DNA of 64,000 nt from an uncultured Tenacibaculum sp. (GTDB lineage: Bacteria; Bacteroidota; Bacteroidia; Flavobacteriales; Flavobacteriaceae): assembly GCA_947498055.1 (NCBI GenBank), contig CANMJA010000002.1:177680-241679 (forward strand). The letters are read 5' to 3'. The notes beneath the pieces are model-generated. The model was not told the DNA's origin and did no database searches. It worked only from the letters and a program-made list of their open reading frames with translations. The position numbers and the translations under genes were made by a program. Below, one piece after another: positions 26,596 to 35,326 of this stretch (position 1 is the first letter of the stretch; every line of letters begins with the position of its first letter).

Positions 26596-27093
26596 ATGAA
26601 AAAAGGAATTGTATTATTAGCAGTAATAGCGTTTTTAAGTAGTAAGTTAAGCGGACAAAGTATGGAAATACCAGAAAACGTTCAGCTTACTTCAAAAGAA
26701 GATTATAAAAAACAAGAAACATTGGTTCTTAAAGGAATTGATTGGATTCATGAAACAAGTCTTGATAAAGATAAGGAGAAGAGAAAGGAAGTGAATGCCT
26801 TTTTAATGAGATGGATGACAGGAAGTCCTTCGGTTTCTATAAAATTAGTTGGAGGGATAGTTCCAATGGAATGTGGTGAATGTTTAATGTCTTTTTTAGC
26901 AGGTTGGACTAAGTATAGTTTAGAGAATAATTATTCAAAAGATACTATAGAAAATGCATTAGCTGGAGTAAATAGATTTATAGGATTTTATGAGAAAAAC
27001 AAGAATTTGCTTAAAAAAACCTCAGAAGTTAAAACGTTGTTAAAGAAAAAGAAAAAAGGAAAACTAAAAAAATATATAGCATCTAAATTTTAA
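26596..27093 (+). CDS. Secreted helical protein, unknown function
   Basis: A 165-residue protein with an N-terminal signal peptide (1-20, ending KLSGQ). The mature chain is predicted mostly helical, with a hydrophobic GGIVPMECGECLMSFLAGW segment in the middle (two Cys two residues apart) and a very basic C-terminus (repeated Lys). I do not recognise a Pfam family with certainty. It starts 22 bases after leuS and is followed 5 bases later by a lipoprotein gene, so the three may be one transcript. Confidence 0.75.
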   Translation: MKKGIVLLAVIAFLSSKLSGQSMEIPENVQLTSKEDYKKQETLVLKGIDWIHETSLDKDKEKRKEVNAFLMRWMTGSPSVSIKLVGGIVPMECGECLMSFLAGWTKYSLENNYSKDTIENALAGVNRFIGFYEKNKNLLKKTSEVKTLLKKKKKGKLKKYIASKF

Positions 27094-27097
27094 CAAC

Positions 27098-27538
27098 ATG
27101 AAAAACATATTTAAAGTAATATTGGTGTCGTTTTTAACAATAATGATGAGTTGTTCAGACGATGAAAATATGGGAGGAAGTGGATCTAATCAAGTTTTAC
27201 AAGGAAAAGTGTTTGATGTAGATTTTACAGCACTAGGAGGAAAGGCTTTTAATTCGGGAGACAAGGTTTCTGTTAATATAACAAATATAGCTGCTAATTG
27301 TAATTCTTCTGTACTTGATTATAAACTATCTATTTCTGTAGACGTAAAACCTGAAGTGGGTGTATATGAAAACACAAATGTGGTTTTTGACAAGGAAAGT
27401 GAAGTGCCTCTTAATTTTTTAGCAGGTGTAGTAGAAGTTACTTCAGTAACAAATTCGCAAATTACTGTAAAAATTAATGCAAATTCAAGCACAGATAATA
27501 AAGTAGAAGGTCGCTTTACAGTTTCTTACTGTAAATAA
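27098..27538 (+). CDS. Small lipoprotein, unknown function
   Basis: A 146-residue lipoprotein: hydrophobic N-terminus then MMSC (Cys 19), followed by a short acidic Asp/Glu and Gly/Ser spacer. The mature part alternates beta strands (QVLQGKVFDVDFTALGGKAF, then VSVNITNIAANC) and ends VSYCK, with two Cys that could form a disulfide. No family recognised. It follows the helical secreted protein by 5 bases and is closed by a terminator. Confidence 0.75.
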   Translation: MKNIFKVILVSFLTIMMSCSDDENMGGSGSNQVLQGKVFDVDFTALGGKAFNSGDKVSVNITNIAANCNSSVLDYKLSISVDVKPEVGVYENTNVVFDKESEVPLNFLAGVVEVTSVTNSQITVKINANSSTDNKVEGRFTVSYCK

Positions 27539-27556
27539 TAAGTGAAAATAAATGAT

Positions 27557-27592
27557 AAAAGGTCGTTGCATTTTATTGTAACGACTTTTTTT
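27557..27592 (+). terminator. Rho-independent terminator after the 27098-27538 gene
   Basis: AAAGGTCGTTGCA pairs with TGTAACGACTTTT (two wobble pairs) around the loop TTTTAT, followed by a T-run to 27592. Confidence 0.8.
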
Positions 27593-27892
27593 AAATTCTA
27601 AATTAATACCATTTTTCAGATTTTGATTTCGTATTAAAATTTCATCAAAGGTTTTAAATGTAGTGGTAGTAGAAAGAAGTTAATATGTTTTTTTAAGACA
27701 ATAACAAGGTTGTAAATAACATAAAAGATACACATTAATTCTAAGATAAATCTTTTGACTACCCTTAGGTTTGAATCCCTTGTTTTTTTAGAAGTTAGAT
27801 GTGTGATGTGTCAATAACTAATTAAAAGTCAATAAGATAAGGTGTTTAATAAGTAGGTTTTGTTATTAAAAGTAAATAGATAAAAGAATACT
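27593..27892. other. Intergenic region, no gene seen
   Basis: About 300 bases with stops in all frames. It includes a tRNA T-arm look-alike near 27767-27780 (rejected below) and must contain the promoter of the PepSY gene, but no good TTTG/TAnnTTTG pair stands out. Confidence 0.5.
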
Positions 27893-28633
27893 ATGTCAAG
27901 AAAACTGCATTTAAGAACTAGAAAAGTACATCGATACTTAGGCATGTCTATTGGAATTCAATTCTTATTTTGGACTATTGGAGGTTTGTATTTTAGTTGG
28001 AATAACATGAAAGATGTTCATGGAAAAACATTGTTAGATAAAACAGAACATACATTTGCTTTTCGTTATCATAAGCCAGTTGTAAAGTTGTTGAATGCAA
28101 TTTCATCTCCAGTAAAAAAAGTAGAAGGTATTGTTGTAAATAAAGATAGTTTATTACGAATACATACTACAGAAGGAACAAAATTACTTAGGTTGAGTAA
28201 AAATGAATATAAAGTTGAAAACCAATTAACAGAAGCGAATGTTACAGCATTTGTAAAAAGCAGGCTAAAAACACCTATTGCAATTAGAAAGGTAGAATAT
28301 TTAACTAAAAATAACATTTCTAAAACACATGAGTATAGAAAAAAACCATTGCCTGTATTTGCAGTTCATTTAGAGCATGAAACCAATACAAAAGTATATG
28401 TGCACCCAGAATTGGCTCAAATAACTTCTGTAAGAAATGATAATTGGAGAAGGTTTGATTTTTTATGGATGTTGCATGTAATGGATTTTGAAACTAGAGA
28501 TCATATTACCAATTGGATTTTAAGAATTTTTTCTGTTTTAGGGTTGGTAACCATTCTATCTGGGTTTTATTTGTATTATTTAAGCTCTCCTACGATTAGA
28601 AAAGTAAAACAAAAAATGAAGAGAAGTTCTTAA
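27893..28633 (+). CDS. PepSY domain membrane protein
   Basis: A 246-residue protein with two membrane spans, one at about 18-38 (YLGMSIGIQFLFWTIGGLYF) and one near the C-terminus (about 208-230). Between them lies a periplasmic PepSY-type region. Conserved His in RKVHRYLG and in FLWMLHVMDF resemble the heme-binding His of PepSY_TM proteins. It is shorter than the 17843-19084 protein and stands alone. A role in redox or heme/iron chemistry at the inner membrane is a family-based guess. Confidence 0.83.
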   Translation: MSRKLHLRTRKVHRYLGMSIGIQFLFWTIGGLYFSWNNMKDVHGKTLLDKTEHTFAFRYHKPVVKLLNAISSPVKKVEGIVVNKDSLLRIHTTEGTKLLRLSKNEYKVENQLTEANVTAFVKSRLKTPIAIRKVEYLTKNNISKTHEYRKKPLPVFAVHLEHETNTKVYVHPELAQITSVRNDNWRRFDFLWMLHVMDFETRDHITNWILRIFSVLGLVTILSGFYLYYLSSPTIRKVKQKMKRSS

Positions 28634-28675
28634 ACTTTTTAGTACTTTACCTTATAATAAAACTAATTTTTTCTT

Positions 28676-29875
28676 TTGAATTTTTGTAAGAAACTACATA
28701 ATGCCAGCTATTATACTAGTGTTGAAGATATTCCTGAAAAAATTTGGAAGCATCTAGGCTGTACAGAAAACATCTATTTTAGTCCACAATATTTATCTGC
28801 AATAGCCAATAATCATTCAGATATAGATTTTTGGTATGTTGTTTTATTCGATGATAATCAAAATCCAATTGCCTTTTCAACCATACAAATTGTAAATTTT
28901 TATCTAGATAGTGTTCAGAATGAATTACAAGGTTTTGTAGAAAAAATAAAGAAAATAGGAAGAAGACTACACCTATTATCAGCACAGAAACCATTTAAAA
29001 TTTTAACCTGCGGTAATACTTTTGTAAGTGGAGAACATGGTATTTATATAAAAGGAAATCAAGATAAACAGAAAGTAATTCAAGAACTCGCTAAATCGGT
29101 GGTTCATTTTGTAAATTCAGAAAAAAAGCTAACGTATAAAATAAGTGCTTTTATGCTAAAAGATTTTGTAAAAGAATCTCTTTTTATATCTGATGAATTG
29201 TTAGAATATAACTATCATTCCTTTAATGTAGAGCCTAATATGCTCCTAAAAATAGATGAAGATTGGGTTGATTTTAATGGTTATTTAACTGCAATGAAAA
29301 CGAAATTCCGAGTAAAAGCTAAAAAAGCAATGGAATTGAGTTTCCCATTAGAAGAAATTATAATTACAGAGAAAAACATAGAGCAATATCTTCCAGAAAT
29401 GGAAAGATTGTATAAAAATGTATCTTCTAAAGCAGGGTTTAATTTGGGATCTTTTAATTTATCTACTTACAAAACATTAAAAGAAAATTTAGGAACAAAG
29501 TATGTTATTAAAGGATATATTTTAAATACTAGTTTAGTAGGTTTTTTATCTGCTATTGTCCATAAAAATAACTTAGATGCACATTTTGTTGGTATAGATT
29601 ATAAATACAATCGAGAATATGCTGTTTATCAACGTATGTTATACGACTATATTAAAATAGCAATGAAAGAAAAATGCACACAAATTAACTTTGGTAGAAC
29701 CGCAAGTGAAATAAAAAGTTCGGTAGGAGCAGAACCTCAAGATTTAACTATTTATTTACGTCATAAAAACAGTTTGCCTAATAAAATTTTACGCTTTTTT
29801 ATTACTAGAATTCAACCTACAAAGTTTCATCAAAAACACCCTTTTAAAATGAAAACGCTTGTTGCTAAAACCTAA
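28676..29875 (+). CDS. FemAB-like / GNAT-fold peptidyl transferase-type protein
   Basis: A 399-residue protein starting at TTG (no closer ATG). The C-terminal half has the acyl-transferase pattern of the FemAB/peptidogalycan-recognition group: a GFLSAIVHKNNLDAHFVGIDY strand set, then YAVYQRMLYDYIKIAMKE and INFGRTASEIKSSVGA. The N-terminal half is a second degenerate GNAT-like lobe. Relatives attach amino acids to lipid-linked cell-wall precursors or have no known substrate. It precedes tesB by 32 bases in the same direction. Confidence 0.78.
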   Translation: MNFCKKLHNASYYTSVEDIPEKIWKHLGCTENIYFSPQYLSAIANNHSDIDFWYVVLFDDNQNPIAFSTIQIVNFYLDSVQNELQGFVEKIKKIGRRLHLLSAQKPFKILTCGNTFVSGEHGIYIKGNQDKQKVIQELAKSVVHFVNSEKKLTYKISAFMLKDFVKESLFISDELLEYNYHSFNVEPNMLLKIDEDWVDFNGYLTAMKTKFRVKAKKAMELSFPLEEIIITEKNIEQYLPEMERLYKNVSSKAGFNLGSFNLSTYKTLKENLGTKYVIKGYILNTSLVGFLSAIVHKNNLDAHFVGIDYKYNREYAVYQRMLYDYIKIAMKEKCTQINFGRTASEIKSSVGAEPQDLTIYLRHKNSLPNKILRFFITRIQPTKFHQKHPFKMKTLVAKT

Positions 29876-29907
29876 AAAGAGTACTTTTATAACGTAAATA
29901 AAACCGT

Positions 29908-30786
29908 ATGAAAGATACACAAGAGCTTTTAAAAATAGTAACATTAGAAGACAAAGGCGATAATAACTTTAGTGGAGTAAGTAAAGATATTGGAAGCCCC
30001 AATGTTTTTGGCGGACAAGTATTGGCACAATCTTTAAATGCAGCATATAGAACCATAAAATCAAATCGAATTTTACATTCACTACATTCTTATTTTTTAG
30101 AAGCAGGAAATTTAGAATTACCAATAAATTATCATGTAGAAGAAGCAAGAGATGGAGGTAGTTTTTCTACTAGAAGAGTAACAGCAAGTCAAGAAGGAAA
30201 AACGATTTTTATTTTAGCTTGCTCTTTTCATAAAAAAGAAGAAGGAATTGAGCATCAAATGCCTATTAAAAAGAATATAAAACAACCAGAAGAGCTATTA
30301 AGTTGGTCAGATATGCTAGACCAGTTTGGTGATTTTTTGCCAAAGAAAATGAAAGCTTTTTTAAGTATAGAGCGTCCTATTGAGTTTAAACCAGTACAGG
30401 TGCCAAATCCTTTAGAAAAGAAAGATTTACCAGCAGTAGTTGATGTGTGGTTTAAATTAAAAGGAAACTCTAAAGAATTAGATTTACCTACAAAGCAACA
30501 AATTCTTACCTATATTTCAGATTATAATATTTTAACCGCTTGTTTAAACCCGAATGCAAGTATCGCTAATTTTGGAAATACACAAATGGCGAGTTTAGAT
30601 CATTCGATGTGGTTTTATCGCGATTTTGATTTTGATGATTGGTTATTGTTTTCAATAGAGAGTCCAAGCACCTCTGGAGCACGTGGTTTTGCTTGTGGTA
30701 ATATATTTACTAGAGAAGGAAAATTAGTAGCATCTGTAGCCCAAGAAGGATTAATGAGATTAAAGAAAAAAATAATTAAAAAATAG
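29908..30786 (+). CDS. tesB: Acyl-CoA thioesterase II
   Basis: A 292-residue double hot-dog protein matching TesB: NVFGGQVLAQSLNAA (about 32-46), HSYFLEAGN with the conserved His, GGSFSTRRVTA, and in the second domain LDHSMWFYRDFDFDDWLL and SGARGFACGNIFTREG. It hydrolyses medium- and long-chain acyl-CoA to fatty acid and CoA in the cytoplasm. The length fits the family. The next gene, SdpI, starts 4 bases later. Confidence 0.93.
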   Translation: MKDTQELLKIVTLEDKGDNNFSGVSKDIGSPNVFGGQVLAQSLNAAYRTIKSNRILHSLHSYFLEAGNLELPINYHVEEARDGGSFSTRRVTASQEGKTIFILACSFHKKEEGIEHQMPIKKNIKQPEELLSWSDMLDQFGDFLPKKMKAFLSIERPIEFKPVQVPNPLEKKDLPAVVDVWFKLKGNSKELDLPTKQQILTYISDYNILTACLNPNASIANFGNTQMASLDHSMWFYRDFDFDDWLLFSIESPSTSGARGFACGNIFTREGKLVASVAQEGLMRLKKKIIKK

Positions 30787-30790
30787 TTGA

Positions 30791-31135
30791 ATGAACCCAT
30801 TTTATTACGTGTTGTCTGTAAACGGATTATTATTTGTTTTTAGTGTGATATTTTATTTTTTTCCACCTAAAAAAATAAACTCCATTTATGGCTATAGAAC
30901 CAATAGAACCATGGAAAACGAAACAATTTGGCAACATGCCAATTTGTTTTTTAATAAGCAGTTCTTATTGTATGCAGGTATTTCATTGGTAGCTGCTTTG
31001 GTGTTTGCATATGTGAAACCAGATTTAAGTTGGCAACCAATGGTGTTTTTATTATTAGCTTTAGCAGTAAGTGTTATTAAAACAGAACAAGAATTAAATA
31101 AACATTTTGATAAAGAAGGAAAGAAGTTAAAATAG
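30791..31135 (+). CDS. SdpI family membrane protein
   Basis: A 114-residue protein with three membrane spans (about 5-25, 55-72, 78-98). The SdpI motif is between the first two: a PPKKIN-YGYRTNRTMEN segment followed by IWQHANLFFNK. In Bacillus SdpI gives immunity to the SdpC toxin and signals to a repressor; most homologues in other phyla are untested. It is embedded between tesB and a membrane AraC regulator with tiny gaps (4 and 3 bases), so the three form an operon. Confidence 0.85.
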   Translation: MNPFYYVLSVNGLLFVFSVIFYFFPPKKINSIYGYRTNRTMENETIWQHANLFFNKQFLLYAGISLVAALVFAYVKPDLSWQPMVFLLLALAVSVIKTEQELNKHFDKEGKKLK

Positions 31136-31138
31136 CAA

Positions 31139-32227
31139 ATGGTATTTTTAAGAAGTTTAATAATAAGTGGCGCTATACATGGTATTTTGTTTTTTTTAGT
31201 GCTTGCATTCCATAAGAAATACAAAAGTGCCTCTAATTATTACATTGCTTTAGTCGTGTTGTTTTTATCACTTAATAATGTGTATTATTGGTTTATAAAT
31301 GCTTACAAAGAACAGCAATCTATTATAGAAAACTTATATGTTCCTTGGGCTATGTTAGTACTTCCCTATTTTTATTTATTTGTACAATCTTTTCTACATA
31401 AAAAAGTAGAGAAAAAGTACCTTTTTATTCCTTTTTACTTTTTTCTATTAGGACATAGTATTGTTCTTTGTAATAATTTAATACTTAAAAGAATTATTTC
31501 TGAAAATAGTATCGAAATATTTTTTTCTTTAGAAGAATATGTACTCGTTTTTTTTAGTAGTTATATTTTGATAAAAATTAAAATGATTATTAAAGAATAT
31601 GAGAGAAATTCTAAAGAAAAAATTAAAAAAAACATACACTGGTTGCAATGGTTATTAATCATTGGAACTTGTTTTTTTATTTTTTTGTTCTTAATTTCAT
31701 TACTTACACATGTAACTAACCCTGTGTTATTAAAATTCACAAGACATGTTTTATGGATAGGATTAACATTTTTAATTTATTTAATAGCATATTTCAGTGT
31801 ATACTATAACATTCTTTATAAAGAAAGAAATGTACTTCGAGCAACATTAAAAAAAGACACATTAAAAAAAGACACATCAAAAAAAGAAGAAGATTTTGTA
31901 AAAGATATAAAAAGCAGAATTATAGAGGAGAAATGGTATTTAGAAAAGGAGATAAGTTTGTCGTTATTATCTAAAAAGTTCAATTTAAGTGAAAGTTATA
32001 TTTCTCATGTATTTAATCAAGAAAGCAGCTCTAATTTAATGACCTTTATTAATGAACTTAGAATAGAAGAAGCAAAAAAAATGCTATTGAACAAAGAGTT
32101 TAGTAACTATACAATAGTTGCAGTAGGATTAGAATCTGGTTTTAACTCCAAGTCTGCATTTTACAAAGCGTTTAAAAAAGAAACCAAAATGACACCATCA
32201 GAATTTAAAAAGAAAAATTTGTCCTAA
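31139..32227 (+). CDS. AraC-family regulator with multi-span membrane domain
   Basis: A 362-residue protein. The first 235 residues hold about seven membrane spans, and the C-terminal 100 residues are an AraC-type double helix-turn-helix (LSLLSKKFNLSESYISHVFNQ and YTIVAVGLESGFNSKSAFYKAFKKE, with TPSEFKK). This layout is common in Bacteroidota and implies a membrane-embedded sensor that binds DNA directly. The linker (about 238-248) contains a 15-base tandem repeat giving LKKDT units. Targets are not known; the accessory cassette downstream at 32309 is a candidate. Confidence 0.88.
   Translation: MVFLRSLIISGAIHGILFFLVLAFHKKYKSASNYYIALVVLFLSLNNVYYWFINAYKEQQSIIENLYVPWAMLVLPYFYLFVQSFLHKKVEKKYLFIPFYFFLLGHSIVLCNNLILKRIISENSIEIFFSLEEYVLVFFSSYILIKIKMIIKEYERNSKEKIKKNIHWLQWLLIIGTCFFIFLFLISLLTHVTNPVLLKFTRHVLWIGLTFLIYLIAYFSVYYNILYKERNVLRATLKKDTLKKDTSKKEEDFVKDIKSRIIEEKWYLEKEISLSLLSKKFNLSESYISHVFNQESSSNLMTFINELRIEEAKKMLLNKEFSNYTIVAVGLESGFNSKSAFYKAFKKETKMTPSEFKKKNLS
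31844..31888 (+). repeat. In-frame 15-base tandem repeat in the AraC-type gene
   Basis: Unit ACATTAAAAAAAGAC occurs at 31844-31858 and 31859-31873, with a degenerate third copy at 31874-31888. Each unit adds LKKDT to the linker between the membrane and DNA-binding parts. Copy change would keep the frame. Confidence 0.8.
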
Positions 32228-32308
32228 TTCTTTAGAATCTAAAGAAACGAGACACTGCTTTTCCTTGTTATTAGTAGTTTTGAGTATGAAAATTTAAATT
32301 TTAAAATT

Positions 32309-33979
32309 ATGATAATAACAAGAAAAAGGTTTGCAATCCTATTAAAAATTGCATTATTTTTTTTATTTACTTTTTACAATTGTGATAGTGAAGAAAATAT
32401 AATAGAAGAAGAGACAGTTGGAAGTACGTTAGAAGTTTATACTTTAAAAAAAATAAAATTTAAAGATTTAATTAAAGACGAAGCTTTTTCAAAGTCTTTT
32501 AAAGCATTAAATAATAGTTTTAATAAAAAACCGACAACCAATAAAAAAAACAAGAAAAACTTATCAATACTCACTGATGAAATAATTAAAATAAAGACTA
32601 ATACAACAACTACTTGGACTTTTAAACTTGAAAATACTTTAAAAGAAACTTCAATTTTTGAAAACTTATTAGTGAAAAAGAATGATAATGAATTTAGTTA
32701 TTTTTTAATTTCTTACCAAGAAAAGAATAATAAAGGAAATACAAAAAAGATTAAAGAATCATTGTTATATAGGCTTTCCAAAGAAGATTTTAATTTTAAT
32801 GAGTTAAGTTTACATAGGGATACGTTTACTACCCCAGGAGATGATGGTAAAGAAAGTGATAGTTCTGGAGGCGGAACACCTTGTAGTGGTATTTGGATTC
32901 CAGAATACAATAGTTGTAATGTTGGTGGTAACCCTGATGGTCATGAACCGCAAAAACAATGGAATGATACTTATTGTTCAGGTAGTTCTTTGACGGGTTA
33001 TATTATTGATTTTTCTCATTGTACAAATTATCAACCACCAGCAGGGCCAGGTAAAAATACGGATAATGGTTCATCTGGAGACAGTACTAACGGAAATTCA
33101 GGAGGTGGAGGTTCTTCAAATAATAACGATGGTAGTAATAGCGGTTCTTCAGGAGGTAGTACTTTTACTTCTCCTTTAGGTGATGGAGATGGATCTACTA
33201 AAACTGCGGCAGAAATTGCTGCAAATAATGTAAATAGTTTTTTAGGTAACATGTTGTCTTCTCAAGAATTAGATTGGTTATCTAAAGAAGAAAACTTTAA
33301 TTTAAGTATTCAGTTAGAAACTTTTTTATTCAATAATAATTCAGATTCAAGTAAAGGGAAGGTAATTGAATTTATAGAGGCTCTAATGAATAGTAATTTG
33401 CCTATTGACTTTGCTCCTGAAAATCCTGTTAATGATGTAACAGATTTTTTAAAATGTTATGATATTTCAAAACCAGCTAAACTTACTGTTTATGTAACTG
33501 AACCAAAACCTGGTTCTGGTGCTACTCATAAAGGAGTTTATGTTGGTCATACTTTTGTTTCTTTAAGCCAGGGTACGAATACCAATACTTACGGTTTTTA
33601 TCCTACATCTAATAATATTTATCCAATTATTAATGATTCTAGTAGTTCAGTTTTAGGTAATGATGGAGTAGGAAATGAACCTTTTACTGCTAGTATTTCT
33701 ACAACTGTTTCAGGAAGTCAATTAGAAAAGATTATACATACATCCATAAATCATAATTCTACATATGATTTAAATAATTATAATTGTACCGATTTTGCAA
33801 TTGAATTAGGTAATTTAGGAGGTCTTAATTTGCCAGAGTCAAATGGAAATTGGCCAGGTGGCGGTGGAAGTAATCCAGGAACTTTGGGGTTATATATAAG
33901 AAGCCTTCTTCCATCACAAAATGGAATAACGACAGAAACAAAAAAAGGATCAGCTCCTAAAACAAAAAAGGGATGTTAA
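32309..33979 (+). CDS. Surface lipoprotein with Gly/Ser-rich linker and permuted-papain-like C-terminal domain
   Basis: A 556-residue protein. The N-terminus is hydrophobic and ends FTFYNC (Cys 25), a probable lipoprotein site. An N-terminal region to about 175 is followed by a Cys-containing segment (192-240) and a Gly/Ser/Asn-rich linker (about 245-290). The C-terminal domain (about 370-530) has VYVGHTFVSLS with His414 and YNCTDFAIELG with Cys493, the order His-then-NC typical of circularly permuted papain/NlpC-like (LRAT-like) folds, and a WPGGGGSNPG loop. Similar domains recur at the C-terminus of flavobacterial secreted proteins; the substrate (amide, peptide or lipid) is unknown. A lipoprotein gene follows by 16 bases. 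Confidence 0.82.
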   Translation: MIITRKRFAILLKIALFFLFTFYNCDSEENIIEEETVGSTLEVYTLKKIKFKDLIKDEAFSKSFKALNNSFNKKPTTNKKNKKNLSILTDEIIKIKTNTTTTWTFKLENTLKETSIFENLLVKKNDNEFSYFLISYQEKNNKGNTKKIKESLLYRLSKEDFNFNELSLHRDTFTTPGDDGKESDSSGGGTPCSGIWIPEYNSCNVGGNPDGHEPQKQWNDTYCSGSSLTGYIIDFSHCTNYQPPAGPGKNTDNGSSGDSTNGNSGGGGSSNNNDGSNSGSSGGSTFTSPLGDGDGSTKTAAEIAANNVNSFLGNMLSSQELDWLSKEENFNLSIQLETFLFNNNSDSSKGKVIEFIEALMNSNLPIDFAPENPVNDVTDFLKCYDISKPAKLTVYVTEPKPGSGATHKGVYVGHTFVSLSQGTNTNTYGFYPTSNNIYPIINDSSSSVLGNDGVGNEPFTASISTTVSGSQLEKIIHTSINHNSTYDLNNYNCTDFAIELGNLGGLNLPESNGNWPGGGGSNPGTLGLYIRSLLPSQNGITTETKKGSAPKTKKGC

Positions 33980-33995
33980 CTTTAAAACAAATGAT

Positions 33996-34442
33996 ATGAA
34001 ATTTATTTATTACTACCTAATTAGTTTGTTTTTTTTTATTGGATGTGGAGATTATCGAAACAAAAACAAACAAATGATTGGTTCATTTATAAAAGAAATT
34101 ATTTTAAATCAAAGATATACTAATAATGATTTAAAGAAATTTGTAGATTTAGATGAAACTAATAATAATTTTAAAAATAAAATTATTAGAATGAATACTA
34201 AATTCTTAAAAGAATCTATAGAAAAGAATAATATGGAATACAAACTGTTTTCTGATAAGGAGATAAGAAAACAAAAAATTAAATCAAATTTTGAATTTAA
34301 CGATTATGATAAAGTTTATCATTTGGTAATTAAAAGTAAGGTTATTACTTCTTTTATTATAGAAAAAGATAAAATTATTTCTTTTTCATATAATATTATA
34401 AAGAACAAAAGAATACCAAGAACTCCATTATTATTAAAATAA
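33996..34442 (+). CDS. Small lipoprotein, possible partner of the upstream protein
   Basis: A 148-residue lipoprotein (hydrophobic core then FIGC, Cys 17) with a Lys/Asn-rich mature part: IGSFIKEIILNQRYTNNDLKKF, then alternating strands YHLVIKSKVITSFIIEKDK and ISFSYNII, a cystatin-like helix-plus-sheet pattern. No family recognised. It lies 16 bases after the permuted-papain lipoprotein gene, and a hairpin follows, so the two make a transcription unit. A small exported partner behind a putative exported hydrolase is the layout of an effector and its inhibitor, but this is inference. Confidence 0.7.
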   Translation: MKFIYYYLISLFFFIGCGDYRNKNKQMIGSFIKEIILNQRYTNNDLKKFVDLDETNNNFKNKIIRMNTKFLKESIEKNNMEYKLFSDKEIRKQKIKSNFEFNDYDKVYHLVIKSKVITSFIIEKDKIISFSYNIIKNKRIPRTPLLLK

Positions 34443-34459
34443 AATATTTAAAAAACAAA

Positions 34460-34496
34460 AAACTCTACAGGATTTTATAAACCTTGTGGAGTTTTT
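34460..34496 (+). terminator. Rho-independent terminator after the 33996-34442 gene
   Basis: AAAACTCTACAGG pairs imperfectly (wobble and one bulge) with CCTTGTGGAGTTTT around an AT-rich loop, then a T-run. A GTG that lengthens the next reading frame lies inside this hairpin, which argues against that longer start. Confidence 0.72.
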
Positions 34497-34509
34497 AAAA
34501 ATATATACA

Positions 34510-35322
34510 ATGAGAAAACATCTTCTTTTAATTGCTGTTTTTATAACTTTATTCTGTAAAGCTGAACAAAATATAAAAATATATTATGAGAAAAATGATA
34601 ATGGGTATAATATCTATGTTGATAATAATGAATTTTGTCCTATGAGTATAAAAATTAAATTTTCTGTTGAAAATTTGAAAATAGAAGGAGGGAATAATAA
34701 AATTCATATAGTTAAACCCCGTAGTAAAAAACAATTACTCACCGTTCTGAAAGTTTTAAATAAAAATAAAAGTTACAAATTTTCATACAATACAATCTCG
34801 AATTATGGGAATCATAACAGTAATAAATATGACAAAAATTATAAATATTTCTTGCCTTTTAAACAATTCAACAAATTTGAAATTCATCAAGGTTATAATG
34901 GTAAGTTTTCTCATCAAAACGAAAATGCTTTAGATTTCACAATGCCTGTAAATACAGAGTTAACAGCAATTAGAGAGGGAATTGTAATTAAAGTTATAGA
35001 TAAAAATAAAAAAAATTGTAATAAAAAAAAGTGTATCAAGTATAACAACTTAATAATGATTTATCATTCAGATGGAACTTTTGCTGAATATGCTCATATA
35101 AAGGAAAATGGATCAGAAGTAAATGCAGGAGATAAAGTTTTAAAAGGACAACTTATTGGATATAGTGGGAATGTTGGATTTAGCACTGGCCCTCATTTAC
35201 ATTTAATTGTATTTAAGCAGAAGATAAATAAAAGAGAAACACTGAAAACAAAATTCATGATAGGTGATGGAACAAAAACGGAATATTTGATTGAAAAAAA
35301 TAAATACGAAAGGAGTTATTAA
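34510..35322 (+). CDS. M23 (LytM-type) peptidase, secreted
   Basis: The start is taken at ATG 34510 (MRKHLLLIAVFITLFCKA), giving 270 residues with a signal peptide; the frame extends to a GTG at 34486, but that lies in a terminator hairpin. The C-terminal M23 domain has the zinc ligands His and Asp in SHQNENALDFTMPV and the GPHLHLIVF (HxH) motif, with GNVGFSTGPH. Such enzymes cut peptide cross-links or peptides in the cell wall. The N-terminal part is a beta-rich region of unknown role. An M28 peptidase gene follows 4 bases later. Confidence 0.9.
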   Translation: MRKHLLLIAVFITLFCKAEQNIKIYYEKNDNGYNIYVDNNEFCPMSIKIKFSVENLKIEGGNNKIHIVKPRSKKQLLTVLKVLNKNKSYKFSYNTISNYGNHNSNKYDKNYKYFLPFKQFNKFEIHQGYNGKFSHQNENALDFTMPVNTELTAIREGIVIKVIDKNKKNCNKKKCIKYNNLIMIYHSDGTFAEYAHIKENGSEVNAGDKVLKGQLIGYSGNVGFSTGPHLHLIVFKQKINKRETLKTKFMIGDGTKTEYLIEKNKYERSY

Positions 35323-35326
35323 AAGC

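Noticed and set aside
27767..27780. AGGTTTGAATCCCT, resembling a tRNA T-arm
   Set aside because: No acceptor, D or anticodon stem could be built around it, and the T-stem does not pair beyond two bases.
34486..34509. GTG start for the secreted M23 peptidase
   Set aside because: It lies inside a terminator hairpin and would add residues in front of a complete signal peptide.
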